From Chalara sp. BL73 (taxonomy: Eukaryota; Ascomycota; Leotiomycetes; Helotiales), in assembly GCA_918026815.1 (NCBI GenBank), contig CAKJVC010000006.1:1178001-1242000 (forward strand): 64,000 nucleotides of DNA, given 5' to 3'. Positions within the stretch are counted from its first letter, which is position 1, and the number at the start of each line of letters is the position of its first letter. Shown piece after piece: positions 22,916-34,980 of this stretch. The translations under genes were made by a program, and so were the position numbers. The notes under the pieces were generated by a model, which made no database searches, was not told the DNA's origin, and saw only the letters and a program-made list of their open reading frames with translations.

Positions 22916-24304
22916 AGCGGGTCATTTGCAATACTTTCGAAAGAAGTGTGTTCTCTGGGTTAAGCAGGGGCAAGGCTTTTACTAAACATATAAAGCAACA
23001 GGCTGTTGTGGGGCCTTGTTTTTTGGCTCGCATAACGAACTATTGTCTAAATTGTACAACCGTGAGAATAATGTGACCTTTCAATAGCCGTCTTAATCCG
23101 ACCTCTAATTCATGTCCTGTAACTGATAGCCACAAAGCTTTTGGCGTTGGGCGACCTCCGATATTTGTAAGTAATAGTCCTACCATGAAGCATAGCCTGC
23201 ATAAAAATTAAGCAAGTCAATCATTTTTCGTAAGATTAAAACAGTTGATTTACATTGATATCTCAATGTAAGTAACAGCACCATAATTTAGACCACATTA
23301 AACATAGACATATGCCTATATACCCCTCCTATTGAATTTAGGTGTTATCTGTAGTCTCCAAGATACGATTACAAGCCATTGCGCTGTGAAAGCATATTCA
23401 TTGGAAGTACTTTACTAAGCAAGAAAGTAAAAATCACGTATTGCCAGAGTACACATTCATATAAACGCAGGGACTTTAGTCCTTGAAGCAGCTACGTGTG
23501 GGAAAGACCTTCCCACTCGTTCTTAAGCCGATTGAATGCTCGAAGGTGATGTGCTATTCATGATCTTGAGAGTAAGGCCAGATCACCAAACTTGACCGGA
23601 AGCCCCTGAAACATCCCAGATAAGTAGAACGGCTGGATAGTAGCATGGTTCCGACTTGTGTAACAAATAGCATGCTGAAATAATATCGGTCTTGACTCGG
23701 TGTGGCCGCGAGCCACAATCAGTCCTGTCCATAGAACCAGTGGCTAGATGCCCACTAAGATAGTGATCGCTCCGAAAGGAATCGCGGGATATCTAACCCA
23801 CCACCTGGACCAGTCTTCAGTGCTTCTTCATTGCCTTGAGGTGCGTGTTGGCGCACCGCCCCTCTTGATATCGAATGTTGGAATATCTTCTAGAGCCAAG
23901 GGGAATCACGAAGAGGTCCGCTTAATGGCTACCACACACTCCCCCTTACGTGAGCAAGTATGTGCAGGGTGATACTCCTGGTCAAAACTTACTTGACAAC
24001 TTAGTACCTATGCTTAAAGAGCGAAGGCGCTTCTCCGTCCATGTGATGTTGGACTCTCTGAGCACTCGATTCAAGCGTTTGATCTGTAGCATACAAGTAC
24101 GAGAGCTAATGCATTACACTTGGGTTAATACTTTAACATCGAACAAGACAAAAAGCGGAAATGTGTTTGATCACGTACCAACGTGCGCACTTACGAGAGG
24201 CTTCCGTTTCCGATTACATCCACAGCCTTTGACATTAGGCACATGAAGGCGATGCTGCGCCGGTCAGAGAGACTTGAGCTTGCTGCTTAACCCAGGTAAC
24301 TTAC
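22916..24304. other. Long stretch without a recognised gene
   Basis: Two plus-strand frames (23748-23972 and 23950-24246) overlap and read partly protein-like, but match nothing I recognise. They may be decayed coding sequence. Confidence 0.3.
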
Positions 24305-24606
24305 CGTGTGCTCGAACGCAAGGGCCGAGCTGGCACCTAATTCCCGCTTGACGAGATCAATCACCTCAGGATAATATTTTCCCTGCAACATTGTATCCTT
24401 CTCAAAGTCGTTATTGCTAATTTCGGTGACGTGGTTCACAAGTTGGGAGACTTGTTTATCGATGGGAAAGTCTGCCTCCCTTCCGCGAATGTCGTACGCG
24501 TTGATATTCTCTTGTCGTTTATGGGATAAGTTGTTTTTTGTTCTGCTCCTGGCACTCCGGCTACTAGCCAGTTCATAAAGTATGACTTTCCTTCTTCGTA
24601 GAGGGA
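24305..24606 (-). pseudogene. Fragment of a CmcJ/asaB-like oxygenase gene
   Basis: Minus-strand translation gives LYEEGKSYFMNWLVAGVPGA, then after a 1-nt frame change ENINAYDIRGREADF, PIDKQVSQLVNHVTE, NDFEKDTMLQGKYYPEVIDL and GASSALAFEHT. A GTAAGT donor follows at 24304. This is the order of the fungal CmcJ/NvfI-like family of small Fe(II)/2-oxoglutarate-type oxygenase homologues (usual blocks: DVRGREDEFTLDK, VxH, YYPEVIxLLKxxTGASRVxxFDHTxR). The C-terminal exon with the iron ligands is not identifiable, so this is a partial, broken copy. It is divergent from the amidase gene 340 bp away, so the two may once have been neighbours in a metabolite cluster; that is inference. Confidence 0.55.
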
Positions 24607-24949
24607 AGCTTTGCGCGGTAGTACAAACTAGTTTGCAGTTTTGGGAGAGGAGAACTGGACTCAGTGCAAGGCGGTATTGACAACAAATTCACAGTAGAGT
24701 GTAGAGGGTTGAAGTGAGTAATGAAAAAGGAGAGTCGGATCGATGTGCGTACGATGTCCGTATTATTGGTGGGGATTATTCCTTAGTTAGGAAAGTGAAG
24801 CTTAATACCCTTAAAGCATGTGACGGTACTGCGCGATCTAGCTAAAGGGTCGAATTGGACCCTACAATGTGGCGGGCCAACTATAGACGGGTGCACAACT
24901 TTTTTCTCCTTCACTCTCTCCCTCACAGTTAAATTTCTATCATGCCACG

Positions 24950-27309
24950 ATGTGGTTCGGGATACTGGTCATGACATTCTTCATCGCAGCGTTCACCATG
25001 ACTATAAGCCTCTTGAGGACGATTTTGACCTCCCGTAAGAACGAGGCTCACAGCAGCGTGCAAACGATCCGAATCTCTTTGGGTGGTCGCCCACGCGAAA
25101 CTTCGACTGTGCTTGGAGTTTCTGCAGTGATCTCTCTCCCATCAGGACCATTTTACATTGATCTAAACGTGCTAGTATGTGTCACCATTACCTCAGCCAC
25201 ATCCACAACTGATTATGGTCATAGCATATGCTAGATATTCAACTGCCTAGCGGCCTACATCCTGCTACCGTGGTGATGATTGATGAAAAGCTCTCGATCG
25301 ATACTGTGAAGGCCGCTCGCATCGTTTTGAGACTATGGATGATGTTTTTGATCGCAATTTCTTGAGCTTGGTGGTCTTCTCATGCTACCCTGATGCCTCA
25401 TGTGAGCTCTCAGAGCAGTTGCTCAGCTTCTTAGGATCAATTGGCTCCCTTCGGGTTGGCCTTATCAATCATGCTTCAGTGCGTCACGATTCACTTACTG
25501 AAGGGCCATACTTTGCGTCGTCACAAGGCTTGTATCCAGTATGGAAATTAGTTCCAGATACACAAGGGGCTTTTGTGGCTTCATTGGTAGAGACTTCGCA
25601 GGGCAGGTACGTTGCTTTTCCGAAGCCTCTTTGAGCTTTCCAGTTGATGGTACTTTTTCTCCAGGCTCACGCACCTCAATGCTTCTTGTCCTGATGCGGC
25701 GCCGAACCTCGCAATCGCCATCCCGTCCCGGTTGTATTATCCGCCCCGCTCAGATAAACCTCTCAATGGCCTCCGTGTTGCCATAAAAGACAATATTGAT
25801 GTTTCGGGGGCAAAGACGAGTGGATCCTACAAAGCGTATGCGCAGCTATACGACGTTTGTTCTCATTGTGCGCCTTCAACCCAAAGGCTCCTTGATATCG
25901 GTGCTGTGATAGTCGGCAAAACCGGGATGGGCCAATTTGCAGATGCCGAAGATCCCACTGGAGACTTCGTGGACTTCCATGCACCTCGAAACCCTCGCGG
26001 GGACGGCAGTCGCGTCGCAGGAGGGAGCAGTTTTGGATCGGGAGCTGCTGTCGGTGCTTACGACTGGCTTGACTTTGCACTCGGTACAGATAGTATGCCT
26101 CCTCTTATCTATTTGTGGGGTAGCGTGTCACTCACACTCCTTAGCCGGCGGCAGTGTCCGACAACCAGCTGCTCATCAAGCTGTCTTTGGCATACGGCCC
26201 TCTAGAGGTTCAATGAGCTTGGAGGGTACCTTGGTCATTCATCGGTCCGTCTCGAAGTGGTGTGATACTAGACATATGTTACAACTACTGCGAGTAGTTT
26301 CCGAACACTTCTATAACTTCTCGGCAATGGGCATGGAAGCCTCCAACAGTCGCCAACCTGCAACTCTCCTTTACCCGACGCACTTGTTCCCTGTCGATAA
26401 TCCAGCTGCGCAACGCCTATATAATGCTGTGGTCGAGGCTTTGGAGGAACTATTAGGAGTCCAGCGCAAGGTTATCGATTACAACCAACTATGGAAGCAG
26501 CACCAGAAATTCACCAAAGAGGCTTTCGAGGATTATTTCACTCCCGTCAGTACCCCCAATTACATTGAGACTTGACGTGGAAGTGCATCTTGACAGTGCC
26601 CAGGTATTTTACGACTACATCGTCTGGGGACAATTCCATGAAAGAGCAAAATTCCGGGAAGACTATAAGGCAAAATTTTCCAGAGATCCTTATGTCAACC
26701 CACTTTCCCAATACCGCTGGGAACTTGGCGCAGCAATGACGAAAGATCATTTTGATATGATTCAGGCAAAGCGGGAACAATTTCAAGAATTCATCGAATC
26801 AATCTACGGCGACAATTCAATCATGATCACACCTTTCAAGTTCGGAGAACCCGATGCCCAGGACATCTACCGGCCAACGTAAGTAATTGATGGATGGCGA
26901 TAATTGTACTGATCCACAACTTCAACGCAGGCCTAGAGATCGAGATCAAGTAGAGTTTGGGTGGGGTTTGCGGCCCGCCTTTCAAGCCCCACTTGCTGGG
27001 CAGCCTGAGGTTGTTTTTCCAGGTATTGGATGCTACAAAGGCAAATATTTCCTCAAGCTGACCAGTCGCAGTCGGACAACTGCCCACTATGTCGTCGATT
27101 AGTGGGGTGGAGGAAATGTACGGGGTCGTTGCCTCACTGGTCGGCTCCAAAAGTACGTCATCATCCGTAGCCATCGTTGATCTGGTCACCCTTCCTAGCT
27201 GATGGTTTCAGGAATGGATTTAGACATAGTTGAACTGGCGGAGAATGTTCTCGAGTCTCTGAATCTCCCACAGACAGTTCTCACTGGTAGATCACCTTAT
27301 ATTGTTTGA
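24950..27309 (+). pseudogene. Eight-exon amidase-signature gene with one 1-nt frameshift
   Basis: Exons by phase: 24950-25178, 25235-25606, 25665-26092, 26145-26545, 26604-26878, 26931-27022, 27072-27152 and 27212-27309. All later junctions keep frame. The product would be about 658 residues: an N-terminal membrane or signal helix, a region like that preceding the amidase domain in fungal 'scytalone dehydratase-like Arp1/amidase' proteins (LTEGPYFASSQGLYPVWKLV), then the amidase domain. The domain shows LRVAIKDNIDVSG (catalytic Lys), GGSSFGSGAA (cis-Ser) and GTDTGGSVRQPAA (nucleophile Ser), ending VLTGR. Catalytic residues are intact. In exon 2, at the T-run 25326-25329, one base is missing: upstream DTVKAARIV and downstream FETMDDVFDRNFL are in different frames, and one added T restores the frame. 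This is a recent pseudogene or an assembly error. Exon 1 is the least certain. Confidence 0.8.
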
Positions 27310-28493
27310 TATAGATATCCATGTACTGTTTCTTCCTACGAGGCTCGAGAGTATGGGATGAAATATGAGTCTTTCTTTTCCCATTCAAAATTGTGAGAAG
27401 CTTGAGGAGAAAATAGTCCTCGAAGTTCCGATTTCAAATTCAAGCTTCCGTGATGGCAATTGCCATAAACGAGAGCTGGTCAAGACAAACTTTCCGTCCC
27501 ATATATTATGCAAACTCATTCCAAATCAATCTTCCTTTTCAACTCATCCGTAATCGATGCTATGCCCGAAGCGGTGACGTTTCACACACGGTGCTCATCC
27601 ACCTTCCGCCACGGTCGCTTTGGGTGACTGACTCTCACCTCTCTTTCTTGTGGGGCAAGCGTAGCGCCCTGTCCTCTCGTCGAAGACAGGGTTGAATTTC
27701 TTGTCATTGAGCCACTGAATCCATAGCTTCGCGTCAGGATGATTGCGGTGCTTCCGATTGAGCCAAGGAGAAGGGTCGAGCCCAGATACTCCATCATACG
27801 TAGAGTTGTCTCCATTCGTTACAGGCGGCCAGAACTTCTTCCACGGTCGCGACTTGGCAGATGTCACGGAGCAGCTCGCACGGCCCGCGAGAGCTCGTTT
27901 CTAGTTCATGAGAGCTAGAGCAACGTATGCAGCACTTGTGTGTATTCCTACTTCTAGAACTAGAGATCAAGTCAGGTAGCCTCTTATAGCTTAGGAGAGT
28001 GGGTCGCACGCTCATGAGCACATGCGGACCCGCTTCTCCATGACAGCAGAGCCGCCTGAGAATCTGGATTACCCTCTGCGGCGGTAGGCTCTTTTCTCTT
28101 TTCGCATTCCGTCTTTGATTTCTACGCAAACTCAGGACTAGCTAACCAAATAGAATTAAAAAGCTAATTTTCCTCACCACCGAGCTGTTCGTAAGGGGCC
28201 ATTCTCGCTTGAAGCTCTAAAGATGATCTGGATTTGAGTTGATTTATTTATTGTGGACTTCGCACCTTAGCCCTGTCCGGTCAGTCCGTCTGGTCAAATA
28301 TCGCTCCGTGTTATCTCTACACTCTAAAGCTTTAGTGAAGTATTATAACAGAAGTTGAATTACCCCGCTTTGATAAATAGAGCGTTACGCCAGGTGGCTT
28401 CTCAGCTGAGTCTATATGGTCCAATATTATAATGTAAGAATCTTATGGACAAGCGCCAGGCCTTAGCGTAGCTATCCGCCTCACTTTTGAGGT
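27310..28493. other. Intergenic stretch
   Basis: Minus-strand frames at 27595-27867 and 27794-28129 overlap and match no family I know; the first has some protein-like sequence (KLWIQWLNDKKFNPVFDERT). No gene is called. Confidence 0.3.
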
Positions 28494-29996
28494 TTGTGCA
28501 ACAAAAGCAAATCAAAATTTTCTACCATACTGTGTCTCCGTGTCCACACTTCTTTGGCTCTGCCCTCAGAGTATGGAACCGGGACTTCATGGATATCTCA
28601 GTTCAAGTCTCAAAGCCAATCAATTATTCGGCAATGCCAGTTTGACAGCGGCACGTTGAAAATTATAGTTGAAATCCTCAAAGCAAATCCGCAGGTCTTC
28701 GAAAGTACACATGAAGCAGATAAGCTCGCAATGTGTTTTCCGAGCTTCAGATACTGCTGTTCAAGACCAAAGCGCAGGTTGAAGCATATGAAGAAGATTC
28801 CGGATTCCGAAGGGTTGCTTAGGTTATCAGGAGCAAGCAAGTTAGAAGATGTCGAGCGAGATCTGTTTCGGTGGAGTCAGAGGCTTCACATTCGATTTTC
28901 TGTCATTATCTCAAGATTTCAAGGATTGATGACCACCGGATCGAAGGGGTCTACGACACTCTTGAGAATCCCTGAGATTTTTTCACAATATGAAATGAGG
29001 CAGGTAACTACAAAAGCAAGGAGTGTGGACGAAACAACTCTCTTGAAGGATATTAGCAAAGATGGAATTGTAGTCTTTGGGAATCCATCTTCTCAAATGA
29101 CTGGAAGGATCAATGACGGCAAACCAAACTGCTCTCTAATCCTCGTAGAATTCAAACCCTACAGCAACGCAAATGGACCATCTGAGAAAGCAGAAATGGA
29201 AGACGGAGTTGCCTTATTAGCAGCTCTTTTCCAGAACGTCAAACCAGACCTTATGAACATCCTTCGGTGCTGCGGATACTACGACGATGCTGCAAATTCA
29301 CGTTTCGGCATTCTATATTCCATCGATCATGGAAATGGCGAATTTGTCACTTTAGATACTCTCACAGTAACCGCTCCTCAACATCCAATCAACAAGAGGT
29401 TCGAAATTGCTCGTAGAGTTACCGCAGAGGTGGTGTATACACACGGTGTTGGTTGGGTTCACAAAGCTATCCGAACACGAAAATTTATACTTTTCCCATA
29501 CCCTGGATCTAGCGTGAAAGATCCCGACTTCTCCTCAAAGTTGGGGGACGCCTATGTTTCTGGATTTGAAGATGCACGCACAATGAGTGGGAAATCAAAT
29601 CTGAAAGAATCCGGATCGTGGCAGTCAAGGTTATATAAACATCCAGAACGCCAAGGGACAACAGCCAATACCTACTTCTCCACCACCCATGATATATATT
29701 CATTAGGGGTTGTATTGCTCGAAATCGCTCTTTGGAAACAACTCGTACGGCAAACAATTAGTGTTAGCCAAGGGCCTGGCCTACTAAAGAAAGAAGTCTA
29801 TGTGTTTGAAAACTCTGATGCGATGAAGACGAAGAAAGCTCTCCTAATGTACGCTTCTACAATCGATCGAATCGTTGGTCCGACATATCAACAGCTTGTT
29901 ATTAGGTGTCTTCAGATTGACGACCAGAGTGCGAATGGAATCAAATTTATCAGTGAAGTACTGGGGTATCTGGAGAACTTGTCAGTTGCTTTGTAA
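28494..29996 (+). CDS. HeLo-type/pseudokinase protein, 5' end unresolved
   Basis: One open frame of 500 codons; the first ATG in it is 28731, and an acceptor-like CCCTCAG at about 28568 suggests an upstream exon I cannot place. The N-terminal part (EYGTGTSW..., residues about 25-150) resembles the end of a prion-inhibition HeLo domain. The rest is the kinase-like module usually fused to it: FGNPSSQMTGRI, LILVEFKPY (VAVK-like Lys present), ILRCCGYYDD, HKAIRTRKFILF in place of HRDLKxxN, VSGFEDAR in place of DFG, LYKHPERQG and HDIYSLGVVLLEIALW. The catalytic Asp residues of HRD and DFG are absent, so it should not phosphorylate in the usual way. HeLo proteins act in fungal programmed cell death and incompatibility; a role in non-self recognition is inferred. 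It may be 5'-truncated. Confidence 0.65.
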   Translation: MCNKSKSKFSTILCLRVHTSLALPSEYGTGTSWISQFKSQSQSIIRQCQFDSGTLKIIVEILKANPQVFESTHEADKLAMCFPSFRYCCSRPKRRLKHMKKIPDSEGLLRLSGASKLEDVERDLFRWSQRLHIRFSVIISRFQGLMTTGSKGSTTLLRIPEIFSQYEMRQVTTKARSVDETTLLKDISKDGIVVFGNPSSQMTGRINDGKPNCSLILVEFKPYSNANGPSEKAEMEDGVALLAALFQNVKPDLMNILRCCGYYDDAANSRFGILYSIDHGNGEFVTLDTLTVTAPQHPINKRFEIARRVTAEVVYTHGVGWVHKAIRTRKFILFPYPGSSVKDPDFSSKLGDAYVSGFEDARTMSGKSNLKESGSWQSRLYKHPERQGTTANTYFSTTHDIYSLGVVLLEIALWKQLVRQTISVSQGPGLLKKEVYVFENSDAMKTKKALLMYASTIDRIVGPTYQQLVIRCLQIDDQSANGIKFISEVLGYLENLSVAL

Positions 29997-32900
29997 AAAA
30001 ATTCGGGCTACACGTACACTATAGAACATACCCATTGGTCAAAACATACTGCTCATGAAAGGGGCTGGAATCAACATCATGTCATCACTGGAAGGGCGAA
30101 ATATCTTTCTAACAGAAAGTATAACACTATACTGATATTATATGCATAACTAGTCTTAAAGTTGGAGAACAATCTAGAGCTTTGGTGTAACTGTCGCGCG
30201 AGGCCATATCTCGATACCATGGCACTAGAAATTACAACCGAAAACTTACTGTTCAATAGCAATTTGATACATAAAGTCGTGGAAGCAATCGTTCCCTTTT
30301 GTCTTTCAATCACTTACCGAGATTTTGTACTCTGTAATTTGTTGCTGCCAACATAGCGGGACCCGCTCATCAAAGGCTAGAAGATATATGACGACCGAGC
30401 AGTGGTCAACATGAACCCCATAATCGCCATCAGCCATCAACTTTATGTGGGCTCTTATACAAGCAGGACAGCCCCTCCCTCAAGAATCTCCTCCGCCACG
30501 CTCCCACTCTCTTCCTCTTGGTGGTAGAGCTGTAACATGGTAACACCCTAATCCTTATCCTCCACAATGGCCATGATGGAAGATCTGGGTTGACGAGTCT
30601 ACCTGAAGCATTTGGACCACCCGATACGACATTCCCCTCGACCATGATCAAAGATCTCCTTCTTGTGACTTACCACAGGGGCGATTACCTTCTGCTACGG
30701 GCGATCGCACCACCAGAGAGAATGACTGCCATCTCCTGACCACTTTCGGTAATGCAGATTCTCGGCGGATACTGGCAATTGCTCCTTTTCTTGATTGCAT
30801 TGCTCGAAATACGAGTCGAGCCAGCTCTGAGTGCTCTTGACGTAATCGCTGCTACGGGTGGGATACATTTCCAGATGTGCCTTGCAGCACGAGGCGGAAA
30901 ATAAGCAATCGGAGCGGGGCAGGCCGAATCATGTTCGAATAGTCCTATCGACAAAGTTGGAAAACTTTTGGGGCCCCCAGTCTAAGTTAGCTATTCTTAG
31001 GGTTCCCAAAGACGCCAAGTGGTGCACCAGCCACGGATCCCTGGGAAGCTGGGAGCCTGGACAAGCCGACTAGGTGCAGTCCAGCGAACGGCTGGCGATC
31101 GTTCCTTTGATGTTCGATGGTACAGGGAGTGCAAAAAGTTGCACCCTTGTCAGTTTTATGCAAACAAGCAATCCAATAGTAAGCCTTCAAAGCAATAATA
31201 CGAGCCTGCTATTGGGTCGCTTAATTTTATGCAAGAGAAGTTGAGCAGGAGGAAAGGCGTTGTATAAGTGTGCTTTTTATGCTGTCACAGCGTCAACACA
31301 CGCGTGAGGCAGGCTTTGTAATCATGAAACTTTTGATCGTGAACCAATCGCGACCCTAGTCTGAAACTGCCTACCGGGAATCACCGCCTGCCAATTTCAC
31401 TCACCGCTCTCTCGATAGAACTTAGCTTGTCCATGTTATTACTACTGAATATGCTTCCGGGCTGATGCCGCTTTCCCATCTACTATTACCCAATGTGTAA
31501 CGGGCGCTGTGAGTTTAGGGGTCTGGGGAGGAGATAGGTGTATCATGAATAATTAGACTTGATAGAACAAATGCTATTGAACTATTGAACAGTCTGTTCT
31601 CGATAAACTACAAGGAAACTCTATATCTGTCAGAGTCATGGATCAGCGTTCTGATCCATACCCACCCTAGTCCAGTCACGTGTCGCTCCTAAGGTTCTCC
31701 ATGTAAGCGAACCATACCTAGCCTCAGGCACTGTCGCATTGTAACCAATGGCCTATCAAAATTCCTTGGCCTCTGCATAGCCACAACCAAACAGCCGCCA
31801 ATTCTGCGCCAAACCGCACTACACATCTTCAGCTTCGCCCCGAATGTAAACTCAGCCTCAAAAGGGATACCACCTCGTAAAACTTGCAAAACGATTACTG
31901 ATGCTACAAGTGCGATCCATCTTAAAGATAGAAATTTTCAACAACCAAAATGCCTCACACAAACAATTAATTTCACGTCTTTTACTTTGCTCAACCTTGT
32001 AAAATACGCATATATCGCAGCGGCGGAATTCAACTAGGTGGTATACCAAGAGATAGTGTCTTTAAGCTTGACTCCCACACATACATCAAGATCCTTCAAA
32101 AAGCCATGTTCTTCCCGCCAAGGGTCCGCAGTTTACAACTATCTAGCAGGCTAGATGGCCCGATTGCGGACAATTTGTGAAAGGGTTTGTTTAATAAATG
32201 AAAAAAGGCAAACATCTTACCAAGTAATCCCGTCAACTCCTACAGGAGAGGAAGAGCCGCGTATAAGCATCTCGGGCGTCGAACTACCATGACCCCCTAA
32301 ATTTGTGTTGCAAAGCTTTCTCTTGATTGAGGAGCACCGATTTCTAGCGTGTATAGCAAATTATTATTATCTTTTAATGCAATCTTTCATACGTTTCATA
32401 ATGATTCTACAGGAGGGATTATAGGTTGAACCCGAATACCTGCTAGTTTCTATAAAGGTAGAGTTGAATCCGAAAACAGGCAATATACTGCGTCTCATTG
32501 AAGACAAGCCAGAGAAGCTAGATACGGTGGCTGGGGCGGTGGCTGGAGCATGCAGGAAGCTTACCGCAAATCATATGGATCTCGCTTGTGACTTACGGCA
32601 GGTAGTACAGGCCCACTTTAACCACAACATCAGACGAAGTTGCGGCAGTTTTAGTGGGGTCGCTTAGTGGACGTGCAAGATTGCACGTGGTAATAAATCC
32701 TCTTGGATCGCAACATCCTCTCTCTGATATTCTATTGGATATACAAAAACCCAAACCTAGGGGTACGGCAATTATCTACCTTAGGAATACAGGTCAAAAA
32801 TGAGGCTCAGTCTTCAAGATTCTGCAGTGGTTCGTGAGAGTATATGGATGAAGGAAGATGGAAGCTGTGGAGATCTGCAATCGCTCCTGAACTGTATTAC

Positions 32901-33107
32901 TACACAGACAGAAAGGCATCATAGCTGGCTAATATTTGAACATAAATATCACCATCTTCTTCTGTTGTGGACAATCATCACACAGCAAGCCTGCTCTTAG
33001 CAATAACTTCACACAACTTCTCTAAAGTCTTTTCTTTCATCCAATTTGGCCTTCCTTATTTCTACTCTGTATTTCCAACCGAATACTTTCAACTCAATAA
33101 CCTCACG
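29997..33107. other. 3.1-kb stretch without a convincing gene
   Basis: Short scattered frames only, on both strands. A frame at 32464-32667 (KTGNILRLIED..., GACRKLTANHMDLACDLRQ) faintly recalls Nop16 but is too weak to call. The last 100 bp form the promoter and leader of the secreted-protein gene. Confidence 0.35.
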
Positions 33108-34227
33108 ATGCAGATTTCATTGCCTATTCTCCTGCTCATTGCGGGTTTAGCTTCAGTCAATGGAGCAGCATTGCCGCCAAAGGAAAAAACACCCGCCAAT
33201 AATCCAGCACCAACAACTTCCAAGCTATCAGAGACAAATACACCCGCACGGCCCTCTGATAGCCCCAAAGGCTCCAAGCCAGAAGAGAAAACCAACCCTG
33301 CTAACAACGGCGAATGCGAAACAATCAAGAAAGTCACCAAAGGTAGTTCACTTCTTTTCCCCAAATCACCCCATCCTCATTCCAATGCATTATCTAACAC
33401 GACACAGGACGTGAGAACCGAAAGAAGGACAAGGAAGCAACCAAGAAGATCCTAGCCCAGAAGAAAATCCCCAAGGAGGCAGAGAAGAAAGGACCAAACG
33501 GATCCGACGCTGCGAAGAAACCAGCTAGTAATGCGGATGCCAACAAAGAGAAGAAACCAGATGCCAACCCTGCCCCGGAGAAGCCCGAGCAGGGAGGCTC
33601 TACGCTACAAGTTCGGGACAACTTCAAGAACATGGTTGACCTGCTGCGGCGCCAGATGGAAACCCTGAACAAGGAATTGGCCACGCTTAACAAAGTCGAT
33701 GACGAATTTGACGCTCTTGACAAGCAAATCGATGGCCTCGAGGAGAAGTACAAGCAGAAGTGTGGACCGAAGCCCGGGGCCAAGGGAGGCAATGATAAGA
33801 AGCCGGCGGCCAAGGAAAGCGATGGTAAGTCTTGCCCGGCTCCCATGTTATACCCCAATATCTATGTTCTTCGGCGCTATACAAACTTTTCTAACCATTG
33901 GCTTGCTCTCCTTGAATAGGTGGCTCAATCAAGCAGGAGATCAAGTCCGTGCAGGACAAGCTTGAAAAGAAGAAGGCCCCGAGAGCCACCGCCAAGAAAG
34001 CCGTGCAAGAAGCCAGCAAGAAAGTCGTCGAGGCATTGCAATATTTCGCTGACATCGAGTCTTCAAACCAGTACGTCACGGAAAGCTCCCCCGGGGTGAA
34101 CAGAAACATATTGCTAACTTCGCATCTCCTTTCTAGGGACTACCGCCTGCCAGGAGAAATCGCCGTCCTAGTCGCGGACGCAAAATACTTTATCCGTCTG
34201 GCAAAGGATGACCTCGCGGATGCCTAA
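33108..34227 (+). CDS. Secreted Lys/Pro/Ala-rich coiled-coil protein
   Basis: Four exons (33108-33342, 33408-33824, 33920-34070, 34137-34227) with introns of 65, 95 and 66 bp, all GT-AG and phase-consistent, give 297 residues. The N-terminus is a clear signal peptide (MQISLPILLLIAGLASVNGA). Next comes a Pro/Lys/Ser/Asn-rich low-complexity stretch with one Cys, then a Lys/Glu/Ala-rich stretch and a predicted coiled coil (LRRQMETLNKELATLNKVDD) before a second Cys. The C-terminal part is a helical Ala/Lys-rich repeat-like segment. No family is recognised. Its small size, secretion and charge suggest a cell-wall-associated or secreted effector-like protein, which is inference. Confidence 0.7.
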
Positions 34228-34980
34228 GCTGCGCGACAGAAATCTGTTTGGCGATTTTCCTTTCTATTAAAAAAAAGGAACCGTTTCCTGGGTGTTTAAA
34301 AAGGCTTTGGGGTTACACAAAATCATTTTTGGGATTTTAGGGGTTAAGGAGGATTCATCAGCTCATTTTCGGGGATAGCGGTGAAACGGCGTTCTTGGAG
34401 TTTTTTTGTGTCATTTATGTATGATTAAGGGTTCGCCGATCTTTATTATACTTTTTTTTGGTTGTTTATCCGTAACTCTTGTGGTAGTTAAACACCACCT
34501 TTTTCTTCTTTGTCTCAAGGTCGGTTAGTAAGTTCCCTGCTCTTATTAAGGCGCAAATCAAAATAAGAGGAGCAAAATGAGGAGAGAAAATGCCCTGAAG
34601 TTACATAATCTAGCCCATCTATTTCGTTCCATTCCGGAGCTACGAAACCTCCACGTAACCCTTCAATACATCTTATCTCTAGGTATATCGTTACCTATAA
34701 GGTTTGGTGGCGAAGATATTGAGTTGATTAGCAGGCTAAGCGATAACCTATAGTTCTTGGGAGCCATTTTTACCCCGAATTTGGACAACATATCTGGACC
34801 TCGAATATAATCTGTTTTTCGGTGAAAGCTCCTTAAATAAACCCTTTTCCATATAAAGGTCACTAAAACTATAGATCACCCCCAACAGCACACCACACCG
34901 CTCCTGAACTATAGTTGACCCATCACACAAATAGCATGCGCACAGTATACTCAATTAACGATACCCCTAATCCAAATCTT
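34228..34980. other. Intergenic stretch
   Basis: 3' flanks of two convergent genes; no feature recognised beyond short frames on the minus strand at 34663-34954. Confidence 0.35.

Noticed and set aside
23748..24246. Plus-strand frames reading partly protein-like
   Set aside because: Could be decayed coding sequence but no family or exon structure could be assigned.
27582..28129. Three overlapping minus-strand frames
   Set aside because: Mutually overlapping and without recognisable domains; kept only as a note.
32464..32667. Possible Nop16-like fragment (KTGNILRLIED; RKLTANHMDLACDLR)
   Set aside because: Similarity rests on two short motifs, no ATG, and the known Nop16 C-terminus is missing; a profile search would be needed.
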